Assembly: GCA_033439265.1 (NCBI GenBank)
Contig: JAVTVX010000005.1
Location: 2,242,001 to 2,306,000 of the forward strand
Direction: 5' to 3'
Length of the DNA: 64,000 nt
Source: Dillenia suffruticosa
Taxonomy: Eukaryota; Streptophyta; Magnoliopsida; Dilleniales; Dilleniaceae
Positions within the stretch are counted from its first letter, which is position 1; every line of letters begins with the position of its first letter. Positions 26,731 through 38,889 of this stretch are shown here, in pieces. The position numbers were made by a program, and so were the translations under genes. A model generated the notes under the pieces. It did no database searches, was not told the DNA's origin, and saw nothing but the letters and a program-made list of their open reading frames with translations.

Positions 26731-27949
26731 ACTACCAAATCCAAAATGACAATCAAAATGGATTGGCCTTTTTTTCTTTTCCTTTTAGCTTTTGCTTTAT
26801 GTTAAGCAAAGCAAAGAAGAGGGTTTAGCCCTCTTTTCTTTTATAAAACCCTTTGCATAGACAAAAAGGTCATTAAAGAACATTAACTACCACCTTTTGA
26901 CCAATTCCTTAACTATGCCTAGGTTACTTTTCTTTCTTCTTGTTCCCAAAATTGACCCTTCATTATACAAATCAACTTTAATTTCCCCTAGTCATGATCA
27001 GAAGGAATAAATAAAATTCCTGACAAAAATAAATAAAGGGCTGACGGGCTTGACTATCTTCTATCCGAGCAAAGCCTAGTTGTGATTCTCGAAATTCACT
27101 GCTGTTCAAGCAGGTAGGGAGAGGAAATTTTTGGTAAACAAAAGTTTTTAGCCAGCTCTTGATCAAGTTGTATTGAGTTAGGTCAAAATAATTTATATAT
27201 GGAGATGATTAATATGTAGAATTTCTAAATGAATGTATAATCTCAAATTTAGGCAACTCTGATCATATTGTTGAGTTTGGCTTGTTCCTTGGGCTTAAAA
27301 GCATCGCCAACCCTCCAAAACGGCAATTGGGGGGGGGGGGGGGGTTGGCCCCATATTTTTACTCGAACTTCAGAAATTTTATAATTTAAAGTTTTCATTC
27401 ATAAATCTTATTTTTATTCCATTGATTTAAACAAATCATATGAATTTTATTCTAATTTTTTATTTCGATTTCACAGTAACTAAAAGTATAATGTCACTTT
27501 CTTAAATTAGATTTACAAATTTAAATTTAATAATGTCTATTTGCGTAATAAGCGAATAAATCAAAATAAACAAATAAAGAAGTTTTTGCCAATTTCATTC
27601 ACAGAAATCCAAAATAAAATTGAGAAAAAAAAAATGTACAATGGCTACCCTAAAAAACCACCATTATCCTTGATTCCTCAACCCCCCCCCCCCCGCCCCA
27701 AACAATCGTATCATAAAGTAAAACTCAACTCATTTGAATATTAGTTTTAATCCGTATGATTATATTATATTATATTATACCATGTTGCACACAAAGGAAA
27801 CTCATACTTTTAGAGGAAGTTGAAGGTGTGAAGACTAAAGGCAGAAGAAAAATGGTCCGGCCTAGTTTCACGTGCTCCGGCGATTATCACGCCATTGTCG
27901 ACTAAATTCAGATAAAGAGAGAGTATGTAGCAAAAAGGCAAGATCACGC

Positions 27950-27953
<4 letters not shown>
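26731..27953. other. AT-rich spacer with G and C homopolymers
   Basis: No gene supported. It holds a 16-base G run near 27329-27344 and a C run near 27681-27695. A short open frame on the minus strand at 26978-27166 looks somewhat protein-like but matches nothing I recognise. Confidence 0.4.

Positions 27954-28020
<67 letters not shown>
27954..28020. repeat. (GA)n microsatellite, 67 bp
   Basis: A pure GA dinucleotide tract, the longest uninterrupted one in the window. Confidence 0.95.
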
Positions 28021-28024
<4 letters not shown>

Positions 28025-28464
28025 GGAATTGCCTTACTCACAGGACTAATAGTCCTGGGGGGTAGAGATCTTGTTTGCTTTAAGTCTACCTTTCTAAAAG
28101 TGCATGTGAAACGGGCCACTAAAGCCATGGTGATAGGTTTTTCTTGTATCCATGAAAATCCTACTCTATGCCTATGAAGTGATTGAACTATGCAAAATGC
28201 TTTAATTATGAAGTTCATAACATTAATTACATTATTAATTAAATTAATCTTTTTAATTAAATATGTGCATTTTGCTATTACAACTTTTAGTACAATTTCC
28301 AAATGTACAAAAACACCCTCCCTCTCCTACTGTGGCAAATAAAATGATTTTAATTTCTCTCTCCTCTCCACCACCCCCCCAAAAAATGAAAATCATGTTT
28401 CAAAGAGTGCGACAATGTGAAGATTTTTTTTGTTTCACCGTATTATCGTTTTCAGAGTAATATT

Positions 28465-28610
28465 TTGATTAATGTGATTCGAATATTTGCGGGTTCTATA
28501 TAGATGATAACTTTTTTAATATAATTTTTTCTATCTCTAAATTTCAAATCTGATACTTGATTAAAAAATTTATCACTTTATCCCACTAAAACGATTACCC
28601 GTTAATACAC
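28465..28610 (-). repeat. Degenerate SINE-like copy
   Basis: Related to 26555-26730 over most of its length and to the 54.8 kb SINE in its 3' part (TGATTAATGYRATTC). No target duplication was identified. Confidence 0.4.
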
Positions 28611-29559
28611 TATGAAGATTTTAAAGAGAAGGGATTAATCCTCCAAACATGATCTGTAATGGTCTACAATAATTAGCGGTTTAAAACAATTAATCACAAT
28701 TATTTCCACAAAGTCATTACGTTAATCATCATTATGCTTACAATTATTCCCACAAAGCCCTCTAAATGCCGACAACAATAATAAATTTGGTCATTTTAAA
28801 ATTTCAAGAAAGGCATGTCTTCATTTGAGACATAAACGAAAATACAAACCAAAGTTTAATCATATGATTAATTATCCCTTGAGGTTTCAAGTACATATAT
28901 ATATAAAACAACGTATGTACACCATTGAACACATCTTATAATTACAATATTTTGCTAAAATCTTCCACTTGATTATTTGGAAGTGTTTTACACTTTAAAT
29001 TTATAATTAAAAATAAAATTCTTCGACACTCATATAAATTAATTGACAATTTGGAACAACAGGAGAGAGAAATCGAAGAAGATGTGCCCGTATAATTTGA
29101 AATCAATTTATTTTTAGATTTGAATAGAAAATCAAATTTATTAATGTAATATTTCAAATTATACATATTTTTAAGATAGAAGACCCTCAAACAGAATATC
29201 GAAATATTTCAATAACAAAATATATCGTATCAATGAAAAATCAAGAGTAGTAAACAATATTCATAAACTTAATTACGATTATCAAAAAACAAAAGTCCTC
29301 ATTAAGACTCAGTCCACATAGAAAAATAGGGCATAACCATAATCCCTTTAAAGAGAGAGTTTAAGTACAAACATAAACAAGGACCATACACAACATCATA
29401 TATTTGTCATTCTTTGTTGTCAGTATATTACATGTTTCGAAAGCATGTAATGTTTTTTTTTTACCTTAAATTAAATACAGAAGTTTCAATTACTACCATT
29501 CCAACAAATAATGACAATTGGAAAAGCACACTTTTTCTTTTATAAACTTTCGATATTCG

Positions 29560-29725
29560 ATAATTACGTTGAAGTTGATTAAATCCGATTCGTACCGATT
29601 TAGACTATTAAAAAACAAAACTCTCTAAACATTATTTTCTCTATTTATATGACTCGAACCCGAGACTTTACTTAGAAAATATCGATGTTCAATTATTAGA
29701 CCAATTAGATATCAGATGAGTACAC
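29560..29725 (-). mobile_element. SINE-like element with a good B box
   Basis: Read on the minus strand, TCGGGTTCGAGTC is a near-perfect Pol III B box. About 40 bases upstream lies an A-box-like CTAATTGGTCTAATAATTG. The same arrangement and spacing occurs in the 55 kb SINE (GATCAGTTGATATAATAGGA, then CTCGAGTTCGACTT). Neither a tail nor flanking repeats were clear. Confidence 0.5.
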
Positions 29726-29871
29726 CAGCAAATCCCCCATGTGACTATATTCATTAGAAGTTAAAATTTGAGTATCATAGGAAGAGATGATCTCTTCCTT
29801 CCCAGATAAGTTAAAATTTTTGGCCGACTATACCATTGTTAATTAAAAGTTTAATATTTCTCATATTGTTA

Positions 29872-30140
29872 GCTCCGAAAATGTCACCATGAACTTAACC
29901 AGTCACATCTTTCCTTAAATTAATCTAATAAGGCTAGGTATTGTCGGGTCAACTATTAATTCTTTTTTACATCATGTTTCTTCTCATGAGACAATTAATT
30001 GCTCCAACAAGGATAGAGAGCGATATTTTATTATTTAATTTAATATCTGATTATAACCAATATTTACTACTTCATTATGTGCTCTAAGAATATAGACAAA
30101 TTTTAGAAAATTTTATTGGTGAACTTTATTAGTTTTTTGT
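29872..30140 (+). repeat. Local segmental duplication, copy 1
   Basis: About 270 bases that reappear at 30567-30812 in the same orientation. Shared landmarks are TTTCTTCTCATGAGACAATT, TCCAACAAGGATAGAGAGCG-like and TCTAAGAATA. The copies are clearly diverged, so the duplication is old. No coding content or tRNA-like boxes were seen. Confidence 0.75.
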
Positions 30141-30566
30141 GCTTTTTTTTTTTTTCGGTCCAAGAAGGTTGAAGAGGTGATACCCACATAGCTGGCCATT
30201 AGCGAAATTTCAAAATATATCAGATATTAAATATTCTTTCAAAAATAGCTAAAAAAAATACATTGGAATTCTGTGGTGAATTAATAAAAAAAAAATTAGT
30301 GTAAAAAATCATAATTCAACCAAAGGTGTAACATTTCATGGTATTCAATACTAGTTATAAGCATTCAGCACAATATTTAGTGACTATGGTGATACTTCGA
30401 TTCGCAAATATCCATTCAATTTATATGACAAAATTATGTAATATATGTGTGTGCGCGCGCGTGCATGTGAATTAAATAATTACAATGATTAAAATTGTTG
30501 TGAATTTAAAATTTTTTTGGCGTAGTTACGTGAGTTAGGAATTGGATGTCTGTATTATTGCTATAA

Positions 30567-30812
30567 ACTCCAAAAATGTCTATACAATCGACGTTAACAT
30601 TAACTAAAACCGGCCACATCTAGCTATAAATTAATCTAATAAAATTAAATATTGTCGGATCAACAATTAATTCTTTTCTAGACTATGTTTCTTCTCATGA
30701 GACAATTAATTGTTCCAACAAGGATTAGAGAGCGATGTGTTTATTATCCAGTCACTATGTTCTAAGAATACTACAAAGTTGAGGAATTTTTATTATCGAG
30801 CTTTTTGTTAGT
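30567..30812 (+). repeat. Local segmental duplication, copy 2
   Basis: Second copy of the segment at 29872-30140, about 0.7 kb downstream. See copy 1 for landmarks. The intervening DNA (30141-30566) has a short TG/CG dinucleotide run near 30450-30465 but no gene. Confidence 0.75.
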
Positions 30813-32434
30813 TTCTAATTGATGATGTTTGAGAAGGGTATGTCAAATTCATTTTATTATATTCTTTTAATTTTTCAAACTATATGTAAGAGATTGGTTT
30901 TGACTTGCTTTGCGCGTCTATCAAACCCTTTGGCCTTTGTAAAACGATTGTATCATATCATATATTAAAATGTTGGAAAATGCTTGAAAGAGGGGGGGGG
31001 GGAATACAACATGCAAACCATTGCAATCAACTTTGTAAAAATACCATATTTGAAGGAACACTTAAGATTAACATAATAATATGTGTATCACCATAAAGGT
31101 GGAAGTGTTCCTCAAGGAAAGTTTAAGCGATGAACTCTTTCCTCTTCTATCCTTCATTTTTCAGTTCGATACCATTTGATTATATCTTTTTGTATAAAAA
31201 ATAAATAAATAAATAAATTAAGGTGGTAGTAGGTTTGAACTAGAACATAAGCACCAAGTAGGATGATCAAATCTCTTTTATTATAAATAGCTTAAAATTA
31301 TATTGACGTAATATTGATATAATCGATTACCGTTTTTTATCGGATATAATTTGGAAATAAGAATTATTTATATTTTTAATATTATAATTAGAATTTTTTA
31401 GATAGCGATAGCAGACGTCGATCGCACGGTATTTCCACCCTTCATTATTTTCCCCTCCCAAAAGAAAGTGTAGTCTATCAATTATAAAATTCAACAATTT
31501 AGTGTAAAATTATCACTTAAATGTAACTTTTGGTATCTTTAATTTAATAATAGTTTTAAACGTTAAACACAAGAATAATGCTATGGATATTCATCCAATT
31601 TGTATGAAAAAAAAAATCCATTTTCTCTGGCATGTGAACATATAATTGTTTGTACAGCAATTTTTTTGTAGGACACAAATTTACCATTTAACAAATTCAA
31701 TCTAATTAATATTTTTCGGCTCTTATCCATATTATTTACTTACAAAGCATAAAATTTCCAGCTCAAAATATTTATTTTTTTTAAAAGCACTTGTACTTGA
31801 AAGAGTAAAAATTTTGTATCAAATATTTTATCATTAATGGTGAAATTCTTATCAATTGGCTCATTATTTTTTTTTTTGGTTGTATAAAAATTTGAATCTG
31901 GAATTACCAGTTTGAGGGAGGGGGATTTGTACCACTAGGGACATCAATTGGCTCACTATATACCAAGGTTCTTAGGAATTTCCTCCTCCAATAATTTTTA
32001 TTAATACCAAAAGTTGTATATAAATCGTGGTACAATCATGCGACAAGTTCAAAAACACCTAAAACATCATTCATAACGAGAGGGTTGTATTATAGCGCTT
32101 GTCATACAAGACACAAATTTTCATTTTTTTTCCCCCAAAATACTGAAAGTTTTTGAAACGAAAAGAAAAGAATCGAAAAATAAAAAGAATATTTAGAGTG
32201 AGTTTAATTAGCAAGCGACAATAATTCAGTAGTTCAAAATATAAATAATATAGTATTTCGAAGGTACCAGATATTTTTCTCCCCTCCCCCTCCCCCTCCC
32301 AACTCTTTTGACTCTGAGTCTCTATTAACTATAGCTTATCCATTTTTTACTAAACATATAGAAAAGATAAATAATAGCATATCCCTTTTCCATTTGTCCC
32401 CTAACCATAATACGGACAGAAGCCTTCTTCACTC
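30813..32434. other. AT-rich spacer upstream of IAMT1
   Basis: No gene recognised. The last few hundred bases before 32435 should include the IAMT1 promoter; no specific operator-like element can be defended. Confidence 0.4.
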
Positions 32435-32443
32435 TATATATAG
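32435..32443 (+). promoter_or_regulatory. TATA box of the IAMT1-like gene
   Basis: TATATATAG lies about 105 bases before the ATG at 32548, a normal plant TATA-to-ATG distance. Confidence 0.6.
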
Positions 32444-32547
32444 CCAACACCCGCAGGCCTTCGGTACCCTACCAATCTCCAAACAAAGCCATAAACCGCC
32501 AGTTTCCCTCTTCTTTTACACCCAGTGTTTGTCCAAAACACAACAAT

Positions 32548-35012
32548 ATGGCACACAAAGGAGAAAACGTTGTGGTGTCTAACATGAAGCTCGAGAACAT
32601 ATTTAGCATGAAAGGAGGCAAGGGAGAGGGTAGCTATGCCAATAACTCTCAAGCTCAGGTGTTGTTTGTCGTTCCTCTTTTCCTTTGAAGATGCAAAAAT
32701 AGGAGAGAAAAATATCCAAAATAAAAAAGCATCCCTTTTGGAGAATTGTTGTATTATTATTATTATTATTATTGTTAAAACAATTTTCTTGGGAAAAAAC
32801 CCCATTTAGGGCAAAGAATAGAAAATAGTATATCTATGCGAAGTTTAAAATCAAGCAGTAATAAACAATTTTAGGCTGCTTCAGTTTATGCTTTCATTAT
32901 TATTTATTTTTTCCATTTAGAATAATAGTTGAACATTCATGCTTAATTTCACGATGATGATTCACAAATGCATGCGTGCAGGCTCAACATGCAAGATCCG
33001 TGCTTCACCATCTAGAAGAGACCCTAGATAGAGTGCAGCTAGACTCACCGGAAGTGCCCTTTGCCGTCGTTGACTTAGGTTGTTCTTGCGGAAACAACAC
33101 CATCTCCATCGTTGATGTGATCATCAAGCACATGACCAAACGGTACGAAGCATTAGGGTTCGAGCCACCAGAGTTCTCAGCATTTTTCTCGGATCTCCCT
33201 TCAAATGACTTCAATACTCTCTTCCAACTCCTCCCTCCACTTGACAATTATGGCGGTAGCATGGAGGAGTGTCTTGCCGCGGATGACCACCGCTCCTACT
33301 TCGCCGCCGGAGTCCCTGGCTCATTCCACCGGAGACTTTTTCCGGCTAGATCAATTGATGTTTTCTATTCTGCCTTTTCCTTGCATTGGCTTTCTCAGGT
33401 TTCATTTTCTTCTCTGTTCCCTTCTTTCTCTTTCCAGAACACTTTGGTTAAAAACTTTATGCTTTTTTTGTTAAAAATTTGTGTTAATTGATAAGTTTGT
33501 GATTAAAGAAAGTGTTGGTATTATTCAGCCAACTAAATCACTTTTTTTTTTTTAGGTAAATAACTTTTTTGTGCTGACATAATTTGTGAGACAATTACTT
33601 AGTAAGCTACGAACCATTGAACTTCTTTTACTATAAAAATGTCATTTGAACTGACCATTTAGTCCATCATATTTTCTTTAATAAAGTTGTATGACTTTGT
33701 TCCTTTTAATACTTTTTGTTCTTTTTTGCGTAAATGATGAAAATTACTTGAGGGCTGCAGAACAAGGACTACTGGTATAAAATATATATGGTCTGGAAAT
33801 GTTTAAATTTCTGTGTTTACATAAATTGATCACTTCTCGATCTTATCCCATATGATTTTCTTCCCCAATGATACATCGTACATTGTCCAAGTGCTAGCGA
33901 GGTTTCAAAATTATATGATTATTGAATGCATTTAGGTTCTTTTTGTCCCACCCAAGTCAAAAATGGACCAATGCTCTCAATTCTTTGAAGACAAAACAAT
34001 ACCTTCCCATGGCGTGCGTGAATGTTTATTTAGTGTTAGACAATTCAGGAATGTTCGAACCTTTCAAGTGCATTTGGGCCATCGTGTTTGATTGGCTCCA
34101 AAAGAAAATTAATAATAGTATAACTCGTGTATCTGATATCTTTTAAGTCTTAGTTTTACACTTAAATTTCTATTGTATGTGGGCCTCAGGTGCCAGAGAG
34201 TGTGATGGACAAGAATTCGGAGGCTTATAACAGAGGAAGGGTTTTCATTCACGGTGCAAATGAGAGCACAGCAAATGCATACAAGAGACAATTCCAAACA
34301 GACTTAGCAGGGTTCTTGAAGGCAAGATCACAAGAAATGAAGAGGGGTGGGTCCATGTTTCTTGTTTGTTTGGGCCGGACTTCAGTGGACCCAACAGACC
34401 AAGGTGGGGCAGGCCTTCTCTTTGGGACCCACTTTCAAGATGCTTGGGCTGATCTTGTCCATGAGGTAATCATTCCCTGTTCTGTCTTTTGCATGCTTGT
34501 CTGCTTTTTCCCACAAGCCCAAAAGTGCACTTGCATGGGTTTTTATATACGATTTACGTTTAATAATATTCTAATAATATTGAAATAGCATTGGCCCACG
34601 ATGAATGAGGAGAAAAATACAAACATTACATTCCATTACGTTGTTATTATATATGCAGGGTCTTATAAGCAGCGAAAAGCGTGACACCTTCAACATTCCA
34701 GTCTATGCGCCGAGCGTACAGGACTTCAAGGAAGTTGTGGAAGCCAATGGCTCGTTTGCCGTGAACAAGCTTGAGGTGTTTAGAGGAGGGAGTCCTCTTG
34801 TGGTGACTCGACCCGATGACCCAGCCGATGTGGGCAAGGCTCTAGTCACCACCTGCAGGACCATCAGCGGTGTTCTAGTCGATGCACACATCGGGGAACG
34901 ACTCAGTGAGGAGCTATTTGCCCGAATTGAGAGGCGAGGCACAAGCCATGCAAACGAGCTGCTTGAGAAACTTCAATTCTTCCACATAGTTGCATCTCTC
35001 TCTCTTGCATAG
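32548..35012 (+). CDS. IAMT1: Indole-3-acetate O-methyltransferase (SABATH family), complete, 4 exons
   Basis: Exons: 32548-32658, 32982-33398, 34190-34465 and 34659-35012, all with GT-AG introns and phase 0 joins; 385 aa. It should transfer a methyl group from S-adenosylmethionine to the carboxyl of the auxin IAA, giving methyl-IAA, in the cytosol. The sequence follows Arabidopsis IAMT1 (At5g55250) closely from memory: MKLE..SMKGGKGEGSYA at the N-terminus, SAM motif VDLGCSCGNNT (about residues 65-76), FFSDLPSNDFNTLFQLLPP, SFHRRLFPARSID, SAFSLHWLSQVPESV, FLVCLGRTSVDPTDQGG and the ending LQFFHIVASLS. These IAMT-specific blocks separate it from salicylate or jasmonate SABATH enzymes. No defects were seen. 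Substrate assignment is by family, not direct evidence. Confidence 0.93.
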
Positions 35013-36790
35013 CTTCCCTTAATAAGAAAACAAGCCTATGGTTTTCATTTTTCATTATGTGCAGAAAGATAGAGAAAATTACTATTTACCAAATTTGAAA
35101 TAATGTCAATTTCGATAAATCTAATTTCAACATCTTTTTGTTATCCAAATTTGTTCTTGGCATGCGTTTTATTGTAATGGTCAGAGAAATAGAGGATAAA
35201 AAGTAATATAAAAATATCCACTAATCCAATTAAACTATCTCAACGGAGTAAATATTTATAAATACGTATTATTATAAATGTGAAAAATAACAATAAAGAA
35301 TCAAATAATTTTAAAATTATACTATCATTAATTTATTTTGATACTCAATATTTTGATCATATAGTCGATGTGTAATATGATGTCCTTTGATAACAACAAC
35401 AATAAATTTTACCTTAATAAATAGTATTATCAAGAATAAAGGGAGACTCAAAATGAAGGGGGAAAAGGTGTGGGGGTGGCGGTGGCAGTGGCGGTGGTGG
35501 TTGGGGGGGGGGGATTATATCTTCACAATCTCTTTTCTCCTTTTGTGTGTGCACTTGACCCCTTTATTTGGTTGGTGTGTGTATAGGTCGTTGCTACTTA
35601 TAATTTTCCTTTTATAGCTTATAGCTGTAGCTTTTTGGGTCGCTGCTTTCCCTTGATCTGATTAAAGTGAATAAAGGGTATGTTGAATTCTCCTTTTTAT
35701 GAGTCATAGTTGTTGAAACAGATATGAATTTGTATGAATGAAAAACATCTTAGCAACCCTTTGAACCACTTGATTCACTCCACCCTTTTCTTAACCTATA
35801 ATATTTAGTATTCATTTTCTTTTTTCCTGGTGATTAAAAGATGAATAGCTATTTCAGTTGAAATATGTTTTAAATGAATTAGTCGAAGTATGAATTCGTG
35901 GGAACAAAAAAAAAAAATTGAAATTGACTGTTGGGCCGACTTTGTGTGTGATGCGCCTTGTTTTATATAATGGATTATGTAGAAAAGGGAACCTCCTTCT
36001 TTATTTTCCATTTCATTGAACAATTTTGTGGCAATTTAATCAACTTTTAGCTATTAGGTTTGGAGCACTGATTTTGCTAGTACGTGTGCCACATGCTTCT
36101 TATCATAGGTCGGTGATCGGAGATTTTTTGAAGCATGATAGATGCGGGAGAACTTATATATAGTTAAAAACAAAGAAAATCTTGTGGGATGTTTGAACTA
36201 TTTAAAAAAAAAAAAAAAATCTTGCCAAGCTTTGAACTACACAATTTTCATTAAGGTGAATTAAAAAAGGTTTAATTTGGAGTTAGTGATTCAATTGAAT
36301 TATTACCTTAATGGCATTGCCTGATTTTAATTGGACATCACAAGGTTATAATTGTTTGATGTGGGTGCCCCCACTAGATTGGCAACAGCAATGCAAACCC
36401 AAAGTTTTAGATTTTTAGGGAGAAATGTTGTGGGGGATGATGATAATCTTCCTTATCAGGAATTCAGATCTTCAAATCCCAAATGTGAAATGATCACTTC
36501 ACGTTCACATCCGAATTCATCAGCGTGAAAGGGAAAACCCATTCTTTTATAATGGATTGAAAGGAAAGGTCTCCTAAATACTGCGGCCAATAGCAAAGAA
36601 ATCTCGACCAAAATATGAGTGCATCCTAATAACCACTATGGCTTGAACTTTAATAAATACTAAATTCTTTCATGATTTAAAACATGTCAAACACCCCATT
36701 ACTACAAATCATTTCCTTGTAGTTTGATTCAAAATTAAGTTAAAGCCAAGTCACTCCCGTGGAGCATTAGACTCTATTCCAATACAACTA
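35013..36790. other. Spacer downstream of IAMT1
   Basis: AT-rich apart from a G-rich patch (GGTGGCGGTGG-type repeats then a G run) at about 35470-35513. No gene or recognised repeat. Confidence 0.4.
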
Positions 36791-36883
36791 GCTGGATTTC
36801 CTATAAATGTACTTTTGTTTTTATTTTACGTTACACCAGATTTAAATCCCGGAACACGGGGCTGGAGTTTCTATAAATGTACT
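36791..36883 (-). repeat. Tiny insertion flanked by 23-bp imperfect direct repeats
   Basis: Two 23-base copies (36791-36813 and 36861-36883), both beginning GCTGGA and ending CTATAAATGTACT, bracket 47 bases. Read on the minus strand, these 47 bases start with a B-box-like GGGATTTAAATC and end in an A-rich tail. This fits a heavily 5'-truncated SINE with a long target-site duplication. Confidence 0.45.
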
Positions 36884-37465
36884 ACCACAACATGTATATA
36901 GTACGCTCTTCATCTGTGCTGTCATCAACATCTTCGCAATTGTGATATTCAGGTGAGATGAAAACAATTATATCGGCCACCTCCGGCAGTCTAAATCTCA
37001 CTTTCTGTTTTGCCTTCCCACTTTGGCTTCTGCTTAATGAAGAAACCTCAACATCTTTCATGTCAACTTCTTCAACTTTTAACAACTTGTCACTTGAAAA
37101 CCTGTCTCTAGATGGACTTTCGATAGATTCTTGAGAAATTCTGCAAAAGACAGAGCTTATCTTGGTCTGTGAATCCCATTTTTCTATCCGGAGAGCCTAA
37201 AAGCCACTCTTCCAAAGTGAGTGGGCCTACCCTTTTCCACTGCTGCTCATGTTGATGTTGCTTCTTGTGATTTGGTGCCTCGAAACATGATGGTGTGATG
37301 AAATTCTACAAACGACTCCATCATGCCTGATTTGCGATCACCTGACTCTCCCTTGGGAAGTCTTTCATGGCCCGAGGTCTCATCAAATAAATTTGATCCC
37401 ATTACTGCCTTTTTCTCTCGGTGTATCAACAAGAGATAAGTGATGAACCTGTTTGGAGACGCCAA
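36882..37465 (-). pseudogene. Unidentified protein-like segment, probably a broken gene
   Basis: Three stretches on the minus strand read like real protein but lie in different frames. From 37402 down: MGSNLFDETSGHERLPKG and on to about 37250. From about 37265 to 37150: EQQWKRVGPLTLEEWLLGSP. From about 37141 to 36882: SQESIESPSRDRFSSDKL, ending in an acidic tail (DVDDSTDEERTIYML). A good 3' splice site (tcttttgcag) precedes the third stretch, so part of the frame change could be splicing, but no donor that joins all three cleanly was found. I do not recognise the family. It may be a decayed single gene or a fragment. Confidence 0.35.
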
Positions 37466-38889
37466 GTTATAAAGGAAGCAAGGACGAGAAGACCAAGAAA
37501 CAAAGGAATATTAGGAGAGAAGACAAAATAGTTGTCATCAACAGAGTGCTGCATCAGACCACGACAACGTAGTTTTGACTAAATTCCAGGACATCTAACC
37601 TTAACCATGTCTCATCAAATGGTCCTCAATTTAGGTTCCTGGAACACGCCAAGCAATTTTGGAAGTTTTTGTAGGATAATTTTGACACCTAGTTATATAG
37701 TTGTTATCATTGGTTCTTGTTTGCATTAGAGCTTTCCTTTCTGGATAAAACTGAAGTATTTTTGGATTTTGTTTCTTCTTTTCCTAAGGAAGGCTGCAGA
37801 TGTCCCCAAAGGGACAGCTTAGTAGTCACAATCCCTTCCCCCAATCTGGTGATTCCAGATTCGAATCTTTGTGTAACCAAAAAAAAGAAAGGCTGCAGAT
37901 AAAGTTACTCATGCAGGTGATGAAAGCAAAGGCAGCAGTGATTCATCCATAGGATTTTCAGAGTAAGAAAACAAATCGAGGCAGAAGTTCAACCATTGTA
38001 TAGATGTCAATTTGCTGATGTTTTCAACCATAATCCTATTTCGAATCACGATATGCGGTAAATCCCCAAGAGAAAGGTTATTGGCAGGACTCAGGGGCAC
38101 GTTGCTTTATGATCCTTATCCTTGCACGACAGCCTTAAACATGATTTAACTGTTGCATTAAACCTTCGAGGTTGCATTAAACCTTCGAGGTTCCTAAGGC
38201 AGTCAGGTTCTGGTGTCATCTTAGGAACTGTTGATTTTATGTGCCCATAATCTATTTAATGGTATAAATTACTTCGCATATTCTCAGTGTTCACACATTA
38301 ATTTGGTAATAGATTTATCAAATTGAGTATTTTTCAAAGTAGGAATTTATCCCACATTAGAAACTTGGAAAGTTTATGACTTGATATAATTGTGAGTAGT
38401 GGGAGATCGGCAAAAGGAATTAGTAGCTACCATGCAATTGGGTTATGCCGAGTACATATGCCTGGGTTGTCTGTCCCGTGTTTGGATGTAAAAAATAATT
38501 ATGCAACTTTCATTAAAACCTAAATCAGTAACAGCAAACAAACAAATATGAGCATGTTGATATTTATCACTAACCACAGTACAAGCTAGAGTCAACCCAC
38601 AAATGCTCTGAAATTGCGGATGCAGCAAAAATGGTTAAATGACGACTGCTTAGAACCAGCAAGCCAAGAATGACCAGTTACCAGCTAGCTACTGTTAAAT
38701 GCTCTGCTAGCAGCCAATTTTCACGAATTCTGAACATCTAAAGTAATGTTGAAGATCTTAAGTAATGTATTTTTTCCCCCCATAAATCTAGTGTGATTTA
38801 CATATTAACCATACAAAAGGGGAAGAGAGGACAAGATAAAATAGAACTAAAGACCAGCTGGAACCAATACAAGCACAATGGTACTAGAT
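37466..38889. other. Spacer and 3' flank of the LIP5-like gene
   Basis: No gene recognised. It contains a two-copy 19-bp perfect tandem repeat at 38152-38189 (unit GTTGCATTAAACCTTCGAG). Confidence 0.45.

Noticed and set aside
26978-27166. Protein-like minus-strand frame, considered as organelle-derived DNA
   Set aside because: I could not match it to any chloroplast or mitochondrial gene from memory, and it is short.
27954-28302. Ser-Leu repeat protein frame on the minus strand
   Set aside because: It is a translation of the GA microsatellite.
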